From Lineus longissimus (lineage: Eukaryota > Nemertea > Pilidiophora > Heteronemertea > Lineidae), in NCBI RefSeq assembly GCF_910592395.1, contig NC_088313.1:15456437-15520436 (forward strand): a DNA stretch of 64,000 nucleotides, in the 5' to 3' direction. Numbering within the stretch: position 1 is the first letter of the stretch; each line of letters begins with the position of its first letter. Below the pieces are notes generated by a model. The model made no database searches, was not told where the DNA came from, and saw only the letters and a program-made list of their open reading frames with translations. The position numbers and the translations under genes are program-made. Shown piece by piece: positions 1 to 12,100 of the stretch.

Positions 1-151
1 ACAATATTTTCCAGCGAATGCGTCGGGGCAGACGCACGAGTAGCTGCTAACGCCGTCGACACACGTTGCACCATTTTGGCAGCTGTGTTCCTGGCAGTCG
101 TCGATGTCTTCCGTGCAGTTTTTGCCGTTGTAACCGGATGAGCAGATACAT
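1..151 (-). CDS. slit: slit exon (cut by window edge): end of EGF4, EGF5
   Basis: At least 151 bp, entered in phase 2. It completes EGF4 with [15 protein letters not shown]5 starts [20 protein letters not shown] and reaches its sixth cysteine (AGKYC) exactly at position 1. The exon continues out of the window. Confidence 0.94.
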
Positions 152-3100
152 CTAGAATGCAAAGTCATTCCAGAAATGAGAAAATCAGTACCACTTCTTG
201 AAGAGATGACATCTTCAATTGTTTAAAGCAAACTGTCAACAAGATTTGGCCAAGCTTTGAAACGCTGAGAGGAACCTCGAAATGAACTATTCTGTATTTT
301 ATCTCATGATATTTGACATTCTAATAGTTGTCAGCTGACTGAATGCTATTTGAAGTTGGTGTGATATGTCTTCAATCAGTGGTTTTGTCGGAGTCCTTCT
401 TCTCAACGAAAATGGTCTTGGTATCCTGGCAAACTAAAATAATCAGCAATTTTAGGGCTTTGCAAATTATCTTGTTTATAATATTAGGCGGGAAGTTGTT
501 TGATGAAACTTACTTGTAGTCATTGCCGAGATCGATACATTCAGCACCCAACTTACAGGGGTTGAAGTCTGTACAGAAGTTAATCTGGTCACTACAATAT
601 ATACCTGTAACAAAAATCAAATAACATGCAGCAACAAAATATGGAATGAACTGCAATTCAGGGATTTCAAAATTCGAATTTGGGGAGACTTGGAAGGGCT
701 TAATTGGACAGTAATCAGAAATTTCTGACAAGTGATCTTTTTGTCGCATATGAGAGTGATTATAATTGCAGTCTGTGGTGATTTAAATTGCTTGTTTGCG
801 CAGCACCTTATATTCATCTTAGAGACAAATAAAAGCCTTTAAGACGTGTTAAATCTGGGAAATAATCCTATTTTCTGAAGTGAAAGCAAAAGATCAGTAA
901 GCAATCGAGCCTTACCGCTAAACCCTTGCGGGCATGAGCAGGCGTAATTGTTCACAAGGTCGACGCAGGTGGCGTTGTTTTCACACTTGTGACCAAAACA
1001 GTCATTGATGTTCGTCTCACAGCGATCACCTTCAAAGCCGTTGGGACAGTTGCAGCTAGAAAACGAAGATGGATAAATTCAGAGACTATGATCTGCATTT
1101 AACACATTCAGAAATAAATGACTGTAAAGCAAATTCAAAAAGCTTACTTCCTCAAAAGTTGCCCCAGGGATACAAAAGCTACACTGGCAATATGAAATTA
1201 ATAGGCTTTGCCTCTATTCATAACTTGAGGCACTTCCTGATCCATAACAACTCGATTTGAGATGAAGTCAGAATGGTAGTCAGAAAGGTGTGCAACCTCT
1301 CGATTATCTCACCCGAATCGTCCGTAATCATTGACCACCTCACAAGTACCGCCATTCTCACATGGGTTACCATAGCAGGCATCGATCTCGTTCTCGCAGT
1401 CATGGCCGTGATAACCCGGGGTGCATTCACACGTGTACTTCTTAAAGCCGGTCAGGGTACAGGATGCACCATTCTTGCAAGGATCCGTGTAGCAGATGTT
1501 ACACTTGGCAAGGACGTAGTCTTCTGGTGGATCTGAAAGGACAATATTCAATACTGTCACAGACTTCCCAGGGGAAAATTGGGCAGAAAGCGCTGTCCAT
1601 GCACAGATTGTCAATATCTGTTGCTCAAGCAACCTAATGACTCAACCTCCCTTGTGTCTTATCAATGAGAAACCTACCATTGCACTGGAAGTATTTGGAT
1701 TCTGTCGTAAGCATGAGTTTCTCCAACATGTTGGCTGGGCCGGCACATGAGGCGATTCCAGGTTCCTTGTAGTCCTTCTTCACCCAGTCAGACAGCCATT
1801 TCAGGTTACAGTCGCAGTAGAGTGGGTTACCGCCAAGGGCACTGAAACAAGAAGAAGTAGCAGTTTTTAAGAATGCCATCTGAGGCTAATGTCCATAGAG
1901 ATATGCCATTTAGCCAGGACCGCCTAAGGTGATTGTTTCTAAGAGATATGCAATTGAGTCAGGACCAATGGAGTGGCCAATAAATGAAACGATTCATATT
2001 TCTATCATGAAGGTATGAAACCAGCTTGAATATGCGTGGTAAGGTTGGAAGAAAGCATGTTTCTTATAATCTGTTGGTAGTACCCAATGCAATCAGGGGT
2101 GATTTTTTTTCCGTTGTGACAGTGACGGATTCTCAGTTGAATTTTGCAACCATGCCTTGAGGCGTGAATCTACTTCTTTAAGGGAAGATCTTGTAATACT
2201 TACATATGAGTTAGAGCCACTAAGTCTTTAAAGGAACCATATGGGATGGTAGAAAGTTCATTACCATGAAGAGACCTGCAAAGCAGATTATCCAACAGTC
2301 AGAATTACAGACCTATATACTCAAACAATACCATTATAGAATTATAGATGAGATTAAATAGAATATCACTCGAAAACACCCGGGGTTTTAGTTTTGGGCC
2401 ATATTCCTTATTGCGGTGTTAGGTGAGACAACCAATGCCTCCAGTTTGGTATAAATTCCTTTTAACAAGCCAAACATCCAATATTTCTGTCTCCTTCTAG
2501 TTAATAACAGATTTAGTGAAGTATAACTAAGAGGTCCTGCTCTGAACTATTTACAGATATATACTGAATCAGGAGGGCTGCATGTTGAACATTTATAAGA
2601 CTGCTATTGGAGAATTATGAGACAGTGTATTACATTTGAAATTATATACTCACAAAACACGCAATTGTTTGAGACCTTCAAAACTCGTCTTATCAAGACA
2701 CTGGAGTTTGTTGTAGCTCAGAATGCTGAAAAAAAGAAGCAGACGTCATTTCATACTTTATTCAAGAAGATCTACATTGCATATATAAATGTACCAATAC
2801 TTCAAATACCAAATTTCTGCAAATGATAACTCAACTGTACTATGATGATGTTTATTTCCATTTCCTAGAGAAAATCCAATGAATATGAACGGTACGTAAA
2901 TCAAGGATATCTTGACGTAAGAAGGATAAAGACAATGCAAGTTGATTTCAAGATTTGAAATTGACATGCCTCTAACTCTCTATCTTGCCTTGAAGGTAAA
3001 CCTGAGTCATGTAGCCAAGAGCCCTAAATGATTTCTAAACTATTGTACTTACAGAGTATGCATTGTTGTCTGGTTAGAAAAGACCCTGGCTGTTAACGAC

Positions 3101-6100
3101 TGGATTTTGTTGCTGCTCAAATCACTGCAAGGGAGAGAAATGATGAATGAGGAGCATAACAGTTGAATTTAACGTTTAAGCCAATATAAGGGTGAACAGA
3201 CTGTATCATATCTGTTGGGTCCATTTACTTACATGCTCTGTAACTTGGTAAGTCTTGAGAATGTTTCTGCGGGAATCTCAGTAATATCATTCACATCGAG
3301 GTAGCTGAAAATAAGACAATCAAAATTTCAGAGTCAGTTTAAAAAAGATTCATATTGATTAAGTCATTCATCGAGGCAGGTCTAGCAGATAATAATAACA
3401 TGAGTATACACCCTTTCTCCAGTATTCAGTCCCACTATGCACTGCATTCATTGGAAACTATGCTCATAAGACAGCTACTGCTGCCGCAAAAAGTTACCGG
3501 TACTAAAATAGTGATGGATACTTAGAAATGCTTAACGTGAAAAAGAAACCTAAGAGAATATACAACTTACAGTTCAGTTGTATCAAGTGGAATATCCTTG
3601 GGTATCTCTGTAAACTTCTGCCTGCTGCATCGGACGGCCGTACCAGAACACTTGCATTTAGGAGGACAGTATGCTCGACGATCGCAGGTGTTCTCAACAT
3701 TTGTGACAGCGTCCTTCGTACAGCAAGGTGCAGGGCCAGGGTGACAGCCTAGCTCATTGGTCGGCACTGAAATAAACGAAGATTGAATCGATTATGCTAT
3801 TTCATTACTTTAGGACTTGCGGGGTACTGATTGTCCAGGGTGTTACTGGCGTCTTCTGGTATTGAGACATCCTTTTCTTCAGGTACACAAATGATAAAGA
3901 AGCACAACCATAACAGCACTTACTATCACAAGTGAAGTCCTGCATCTTCAAATCCTGAATGGGGATGTCCTTGAGGAATTGTGGGGCCGTACACCTGGGG
4001 TTGCCCGTGACGATCTTCTTGCCCTTCAGCCAGTCAGCCAGCCATCCGAGATGACAGTTACAATTCAAAGGATTAGAGAGGAGATTCATGGTGGTCAGAT
4101 GCTTGAGTCTCTCGAAGGAACCTTTCATGATACAACGGATCTGGTTGTCATAAAGAGACCTGGAAATGGAAAGCAATCCCTTGATGATGTTTCAACAAAA
4201 CTGAAGCAACACATTACACTTTCAGTCCGACCCAGGACGATCAATTCCCAAGCTTGCCATGAATTTGGCAGGCCTTCCAACCAGCCGAGATGTTCTTTCC
4301 CGGGAAGGTTTCTCAATATTTTATCAGAATATGTTGATAAAAACATGCAGTTTCACTTACAGAAGTCTGAGTTCTTTCAGATCAGTTAGAGTATCATTGT
4401 TGATGCAGGAAATCTTGTTGCTTCTCAACATTCTGGAATGGAAATATAAAAATATCTTTCAAGTCAGAATGAAGTGAATCTTAATGACATTCCAAATTTC
4501 AAATTTTGAAATAAAGTTCAGAATGCAAAGAAGTAAATACAGCCAATTCTTCTTCTTCCTCTGCATTCTCTGTCTAGATGTTTTTGTGCATTTTGTCAGG
4601 ATGTGGTTGACAGTCATTGACTCAGCGGTGCAGGGCAAAGGTCGTACTCTCCAATTCCAAACTTGTGGTGCACTAGTGTTGAAGTCTGCAGTGGTCAGTT
4701 CGAAGGCGGAATACGATGACGGGGTTGATTTAACAACAGGATAATGGCTTTGGGATTTTCACTTGTTACACTGGCTTTTCATTTTCAAAGCAAACGGTAG
4801 GTCGGCCATTGACTGAGGCTTTAACTGACAGCTCCCCTTCTGATGCCTATCATCACAAGAAACCACTACTTACAAAGTCCTGATCCTCGTAAGGCCCTTG
4901 AACATGGCACTGTTAAGAGTTGAAAGGCGATTCTCAGTCAGGGTGCTGGAAAAAATTTGATCATGAGCTTAGAATGATGCAGAGATTAAATCCGCAGAGA
5001 AAGACTGACAAGAGGTACTCGTATGTGTAAATTGGCAAGAAAGTGAAAGTGTTGATAATACTGTTGCCACAATGTGGTTAAATAGTCCCTGAACTCCTGT
5101 CATACTTACACTTCTTGTAGATTATCTGCCCCCAAGAAAGCTCCCTCTTCGATTGTGTCAATCTTGTTGTTCTTCATATTTCTGTAAAAGCATGTAAATT
5201 AGATTAGGATTCAACGAAGGTGCTCTTGTTTCTCTAACCTGGGACCATTCCTAAAAATCCACATGGTTGTTCAATGCTATTCAACATGCTGAAATTGGAT
5301 AGACAATGGGTGATATGAATAAAGACTAGCAAATGCTTTTATCTAAAACTCCATGTACATTTACACCAGACCTTTCTGTACAAAATTGAAGTAAAAGCAT
5401 TTGCTAGACGTTATTCATATCAGCCATGGGTTGGGGACATTATTTTGTTCGTTGGTCATGGTCATCTAATGACAAGTAATGCAAGTCTGATCTTTTAAGC
5501 ATTCATTGATTGTTATTTTAAATAAACTAACTTACAATTTTACAAGGTTTTTCAGCCTTGTGAAAACACCATTATTTTCAATCTTGGTTATTTCATTATC
5601 AGCTAATGACCTGGAAGGAGAAGGGTTTCAAAATTAAAGGAAACATCATTGGCAATCTTTGTTACAAATATTACAGTTAGAAAATCATTAGTTGCTGTCT
5701 TCACTACCAAACTGACTCTGATAGGCCCCTTATTTTTCAACTCTACGTTACTCGGATACCAAATCCAGTCATATTTCCCCAGACTCTTGTTACAGAAGGT
5801 ACATGTTGTATGTATACCAGAAATAGGGGTTGGAATGAAATACATGTATATGTATATGCCAGAAAAGGGGTTGGGGTTTCAGATTGCTGACACCCGCTGG
5901 AGGGGTCTATCAATCACTCCAGGTACAAGGGTGCTCTACACGTTCAATTGAGGGTTCAAATTCTAAACATCTTTTCCCTTGACAACACTGAGCGCCAAAA
6001 TTTATCACACTTCAATCCCAAGCTCTGTGATTTATTCTAGGTTGCATATAGTGTCTGTGAACAGCTCTATAGAATGGGCTACTTACAGTTCAGTGGCGTA

Positions 6101-9100
6101 TGAGGGGATGTCAGCCGGCACTCGAATCAGACGCTTGCCTGAACAGTCCACAAGTGTTCCCCTGCAGTTGCACATCTTAGGACAGTCATTCTCCATGTTA
6201 CAGGAACCAGCATTCTTGGTCTTGGTCATCTCACTACCTGAAAATGTCAGAAGATAGAATACAGTTTGTGGCAAGTCAATCTATAGCCAACATGGCAGCA
6301 GGCCATATCTCAAACGTGGAGCCAATTTGGCCAAACATCTGTATGATGATCAATATCAACCATGATAATATTCTGTATTGTAAGGTGATACAGTTAATAG
6401 GAAAAGGCTTTCCACTCTTATTAACAAATTTTGAAGAAACGAAGGGATCTCATCACTTGACGAAATTCATGCAGTAGTTAGGGATTACATCACGCTCTCG
6501 AAGAAGGCTTATACAATTTCAACCCATATATTCACAGAACCACAAATATGCTGACTTTCGTAGAGCAAGATTTATAACAATCTATTTTATGCACACAAAA
6601 AGCACATTAAACAACACTTAGATTGACTCGATGAACATTTTGAAGTGCACAAAAAGTTATGAGATACAAAGATGTAGCATCTCATGGGTAATGGGGAACC
6701 AGTGTGAGTAACGGTGCTCACTAGTTAGTGAAATTAGTTATTCAAGTTAATTAGGTTCTACTGAGTTCAGGGTGCGGGAGCTTAACTTTACTCACTTGTT
6801 GAAGGATTATTCACCTTGCAACATTCATGATGGCCATGATGGCCTAAAGATCATTTTGCAAACTGATTGATTCATAGCGCAAACCAGAATCTCAGTTAAA
6901 TTTTATATAAAACCTGGTTGATCTTTTGATTCTGTATCTCTTTGAAAAAGTGTCAAATACACGAAACGTCGAGAATACGTAGATCGTTGCTTGTGTTTTA
7001 TTCACTATAATCTAAAGATCATTTTGTCCACCTAACACAAGAGAGGGTGCTGGTTAGAGTCCTTGACAATTCAGGCTAAAAACTCAGGTGTTCTATGTCT
7101 GTGGCTTGGAACAGAAAGCTATAAGGTCCGTTGTATTTGGGGTCTATTCCAGGGCAACTTAAAGACCCTGCATGGGTTGACAGCAGCCCGTAGTGCACTT
7201 CTATACGCATCGGCCAACAGGCTAATGCCTTTGCCATAACCACAATTTTACAACTACACTAAACAACAACACATGACCACATGGAAAATTTCCCCTGCCT
7301 TCAAGAAGAGAACAAAACATTTGTACAAATACATCAAATGCCTAAATACACTTTTTACAAGACACAGAAAAAAATCGGAAGAAAATTTTGTGTGTTGGCA
7401 ATTGCGGCAGCAAATTTACCCGCTGATGGAATCTTTGCCAAATCAAATTCAATGCATGCAGCAAAGTTGAAAATATAAGTAAGAAAACCTGCTGACAAAG
7501 CAAGCATATTTCTGTTAAAGAAAGCAGTGATAATTTTCCACAGGCCAAGCAAACCACAAAAACTTATTCCTAACAGCAGAAAATTACAGATTTTTAAAGC
7601 AAATTTCAAGATCTACAAATCAAAGTTTTTGGCTATGACAATTTGCGGATACAGTTCGAATTTCAAACTTCATGTAACCATAATGTTAGTAGTCACCAAA
7701 GTTTTGGATCAGCCAATTTCAGCATGTAGTTCCAATCTTAATGTTACCAAGATCAAGATGTTATCAAAGTTTTGGATGAGCCAATTTCAAGATCAATTTA
7801 TCTCCAATTAGCTGCTGTTAGTAATAAGCTATTGAGCAAACCTTGAAGCAGCAGCTGCATGGTGGACAAGAAGCGCACAAGCTGAACTAATATTAACCTT
7901 TACATTTGAATTTGCCATGGCGGATTTGTCCGATCTTTTTCCGTTGCATTCGTTTGGGTTCCTCACAGCGGGCACCACTTGTCTCGATCGGATGGCTGTG
8001 GAGGTATTCAGAGAGCCAGCGAAGGTTGCAGTCGCAGATGAAGGGATTTCGAGCAAGATGACTGCAAAAAGATAGGCGAATGTGGATGATTTTGTTCACA
8101 GAATACAGCACAGGTGGCTCTAAGGAGAAAAGGCACCGGTAAAGATTGACTTTTGCACAAAATGATTCATCTTTACAAACAAATGATGCATCCAAACTAG
8201 AGTTAAATGTTTAACATCGGAGAGATACCGGTGGTAGAAATTTCAGAATGACTTGAATGCACTTTTCAGAAGATAGAACTTCCACACACTGTTTGTACAA
8301 ATTACTTGAGTACACCACTTAGTCTCGCAGCATGCAGTTTTTATTGACGCTCACTGAATAGCTTTTTAAAATAATGCGCCATGGAGGTCTTGAATAAATA
8401 AATAGGTGGGCACACAGGCATTTCAAAGAGGAAGTGGTTCCATTACTCAGGTATCAGCTAAGGACATATGAGTTTGTTGAGGTAACTTCCATATTGGCAA
8501 TGGAAGAAATGAAATTGCTGAGATCCACGACATTATTTCATCTTGATAACTTGCTCTGTCAAGTGACTGGTGACAAGGCCAGGTAGTCACAACCCTATGT
8601 TGAATGCCCTCAGACTCTTAGACAGAAGGGAGGGCACAATCACTTATCGCCCCAGAACAATGCACTGTGTCAAAGAGACTTGGCACGGTGGACACAACAT
8701 TGTGCCAGGGTGTGAGTGCCATCCAAACTCCACCCACATACTGCATCAGCTTGACTGCTCCAACTTCTCAGCCAATGTCTAAAAAACGAAATGTGTTGCC
8801 ACCAACACTTACAGTGTCTGTATGTTCCTGAGTGGGTCAAACGTTCCATTGGCGATTGAGACAATGTTGTTGTCATATAATGATCTGGAATGAAGAATGT
8901 CCAAGTGATGATATTGTAATAAGTCTGACACACCTGAAAGGACGAGCCAGCAGAGACCATCAGCAGCTCCAAAAAGCATTTATCTAAATAATCACTGAAG
9001 TATTTCAAGAAGTGTTAGGTCTGAGCAGCTGTGTCAATCTTTGCCTAACAACTGAAGCAATTTATTGAACCAAGAATCTTTGATACTTACAGCAGGTTGA

Positions 9101-12100
9101 GATTATGAAGATCTCCAAAGGCATCAACACGAACACAGGATATCTTGTTGGCATTCAGTAACCTTATATGAGAAAAAAAGTTAATTTTGAGTGCTTCAAA
9201 TATTTTCGTCATCAACTAATGCACATTTTTTTATCAGCTGAAAGAGAAAAGGGTACCAGCATGTGTTTTCTCCTTTCTTATCTCCTTTTCTCAACTAACA
9301 AAATGAAAACTATCCTCAAATTCCTCATAAAGTGCTACCATTTCTTCGAGTCATACTTACAGTAGTTGCAGCGCAGACAGACCAGTGAATATCGTCGGTG
9401 GAAGGTCACCAATCTTGTTACCATACAAAACTCTGCAGTATGAAAAGTACACAATGAAGATCATATGCGACTGTCAACTACATCCTGACAAAATTCCCAC
9501 AACTAGCTGCCTTGTGGGAGGCGTTCTAACTACCCAGAACCTGCATCTGGGAGCAGCTTCACAGTGACCAGGATAAACTATAGCAGATGAAAGCATCAGT
9601 TGCTAGAACAGGACTGACTATCCACGATTGAGAATACAGAAGACGTTCATGCCAGTATCAAAACTGATCTGGAGTCTACTATTCACTCATTATTGAAAGT
9701 AAGTTTCAAAACTAAAATTGCATGAAAAATTACGAAGGGAAGTACACTTTTCACCAAGATACTTACAAAGAGTTCAGTGAGCGAAGACCAGCAAATGCAT
9801 CTGGAGCCAAATAGGAGATCTGGTTGTTACTCAGGTCACTGAAAAGAAAGAAATTATATTGTCTATACCACGTATGGATTACTTGATATCATAAATAGTA
9901 TAGTAGCTTCCTTTAAAATGCATGTATGTATGAGTGGACGAAATCCCTTGTTACTGATCAGAGGTTACATCAACTTATTTTGGCACGAGAAAGACTCCTT
10001 TCCAAGAGACCAAATTATACACCACTGGGAGCCAAACAATAGAAGATAAAACTGATAAATAAACAAATTATACACCACTGGGAGCCAAACCATAGAAGAT
10101 AAAACTGATAAATAAACAACTTATAAACCACTGGGAGCCAAACAATAGAAGATAAAGCTGATAAATAAACAACTTATACACCACCGGGAGCCAAACAATA
10201 GAAGATAACGCTGATAAATAAACAACTTATACACCACCGGGAGCCAAACAATAGAAGATAAAACTGATAAATAAACAACTTATACACCACTGGGAGCCAA
10301 ACCATAGAAGATAAAGTGATAAATAAACAACTTATACACCACTGGGAGCCAAACCATAGAAGATAAAACTGATAAATAAACAACTTATACACCACTGGGA
10401 GCCAAACCATAGAAGATAAAGCTGATAAATAAACAACTTATACACCACCGGGAGCCAAACAATAGAAGATAAAACTGATAAATAAACAACTTATACACCA
10501 CTGGGAGCCAAACAATAGAAGATAAAGCTGATAAATAAACAACATCGCTGAATAACTTTGAAGTTAACTTACATTCTTCTCAATCTCTTGTATGGCAGGA
10601 AGCCCTTGGATGGGATCATCGTTATCTGATTCTGTTCAAGACGCCTGCAAGTGAAATCAACAAAATAGCAAAAGGTTTTCAAACCTTCAGACGTCTGTCT
10701 AATAAGTCAACTGACACAGACTCTTTTCTTTTATAACTATCCAACTTTTTCCCTTGTTCTGGTCGAGTATGTCACACATTTTCTAAGCGAAGCCACTTCT
10801 TAATTCTCCTTGCCAATTTAATTACATGTTGTTGCCCAGAGACTGGGAAAGGTTAATAATGATACTCACAATTCTGTCGCAATTTCTGGGATATTTTCCG
10901 GTATCTCAGTCAATCCCTTGTCCCTGCAGTCGACGATACCTTCTGTGCAGATACACTCTGTTGGACACACCGTCTCCGAGACACATTCCTGAGGGTGGGG
11001 GCTCTCCACTCCTGCAAACACAAGAACTAAATCTGTATTACAAGTTTTGTCGTTTTCAATTCAATTCGATATGATGATATGAAAATCCTCAACATGATGA
11101 TCTTACTGATGACAACCTGGCTCACATCACAATGTTGCACAAAGTAAGTCAAGTTATCCCCAACATAAATTCGAATTATCAAGACTTGCAGTCGTCTATA
11201 CCTGAAAATATGAAGGGCATGAAAGCCTTGAGTGGCGGATACAAAGGGGTGTGCTTTCTGGGGGGTGTCACCATATAAGGGCATACTCACCATTGCAAGT
11301 GAAATCTGATTCCTGTAACTCTGCAATCTCGACGCCTCTGTGATGATGTGGGGCTGAGCATGTTGTGAAGAGAGCCAATGTTGGATGCTGCCGTAACCAT
11401 TTCGCTAGCCATGACAGATGACAATCACACACAAGCTGGTTTTCTCGTATTCTCCTGGAAGTTGAAATTTGTGTCTTGAGTTTTCACATGATTTTGGTCC
11501 TTTGTAAGCCATCTTCTTTCTGAACATCATTTGACTGAAACACTATTGCACATTGCAAGTGAAGTTAAGGGTTTCAATTGAAGACAGTCTCAACTGCTGA
11601 CCAAGCTGACTGTCCTGAATGTATTTCAATCATGAGGGGACATCACATATATTATGATAATTCTCATGTGATGGTAAACTCCAGTTGCCTGAGAAATGGG
11701 GATAAACAAAATAGACAAGAAGAAGTCTTTTCGCAAACCATATCTTTGTATGTTCAATTGTTGTCCCTAATTTGTAGGGCTACCGTAATCAAATGGCATG
11801 AACCTTTGCTTTAGAGGAACGAATGACACGATGACATGAGGAACACCTCGTATCCGGCAACGATGTTTATAAACGAGGAAGGACCAAATAAATTGATTAT
11901 TACAACAATCAATCAACGACGTTTTGTATACAGCTTTCATTGCCAATGGATACACAGAGGAAAATACTTGTTTTTTGGTACACCCTGTCGGCCTACGTAT
12001 GATGTGTGGCAGCCATGCCACGTGGCCCCGCACGTGGCATGTAGTTTCGGCCCCAACTTTCCGACCTATTTACATATACTTACGTTACTCTGAGTTTGTG

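Noticed and set aside
1218-1632. Overlapping frames on both strands at the EGF1 exon
   Set aside because: Shadows of the real slit exon 1313-1532, whose phase and cysteine pattern are decisive.
10174-10410. 78-codon minus-strand open frame with repeated [10 protein letters not shown]-like peptide
   Set aside because: It is the translation of the 53-bp minisatellite inside a slit intron, with unit length not divisible by three. No independent coding evidence.
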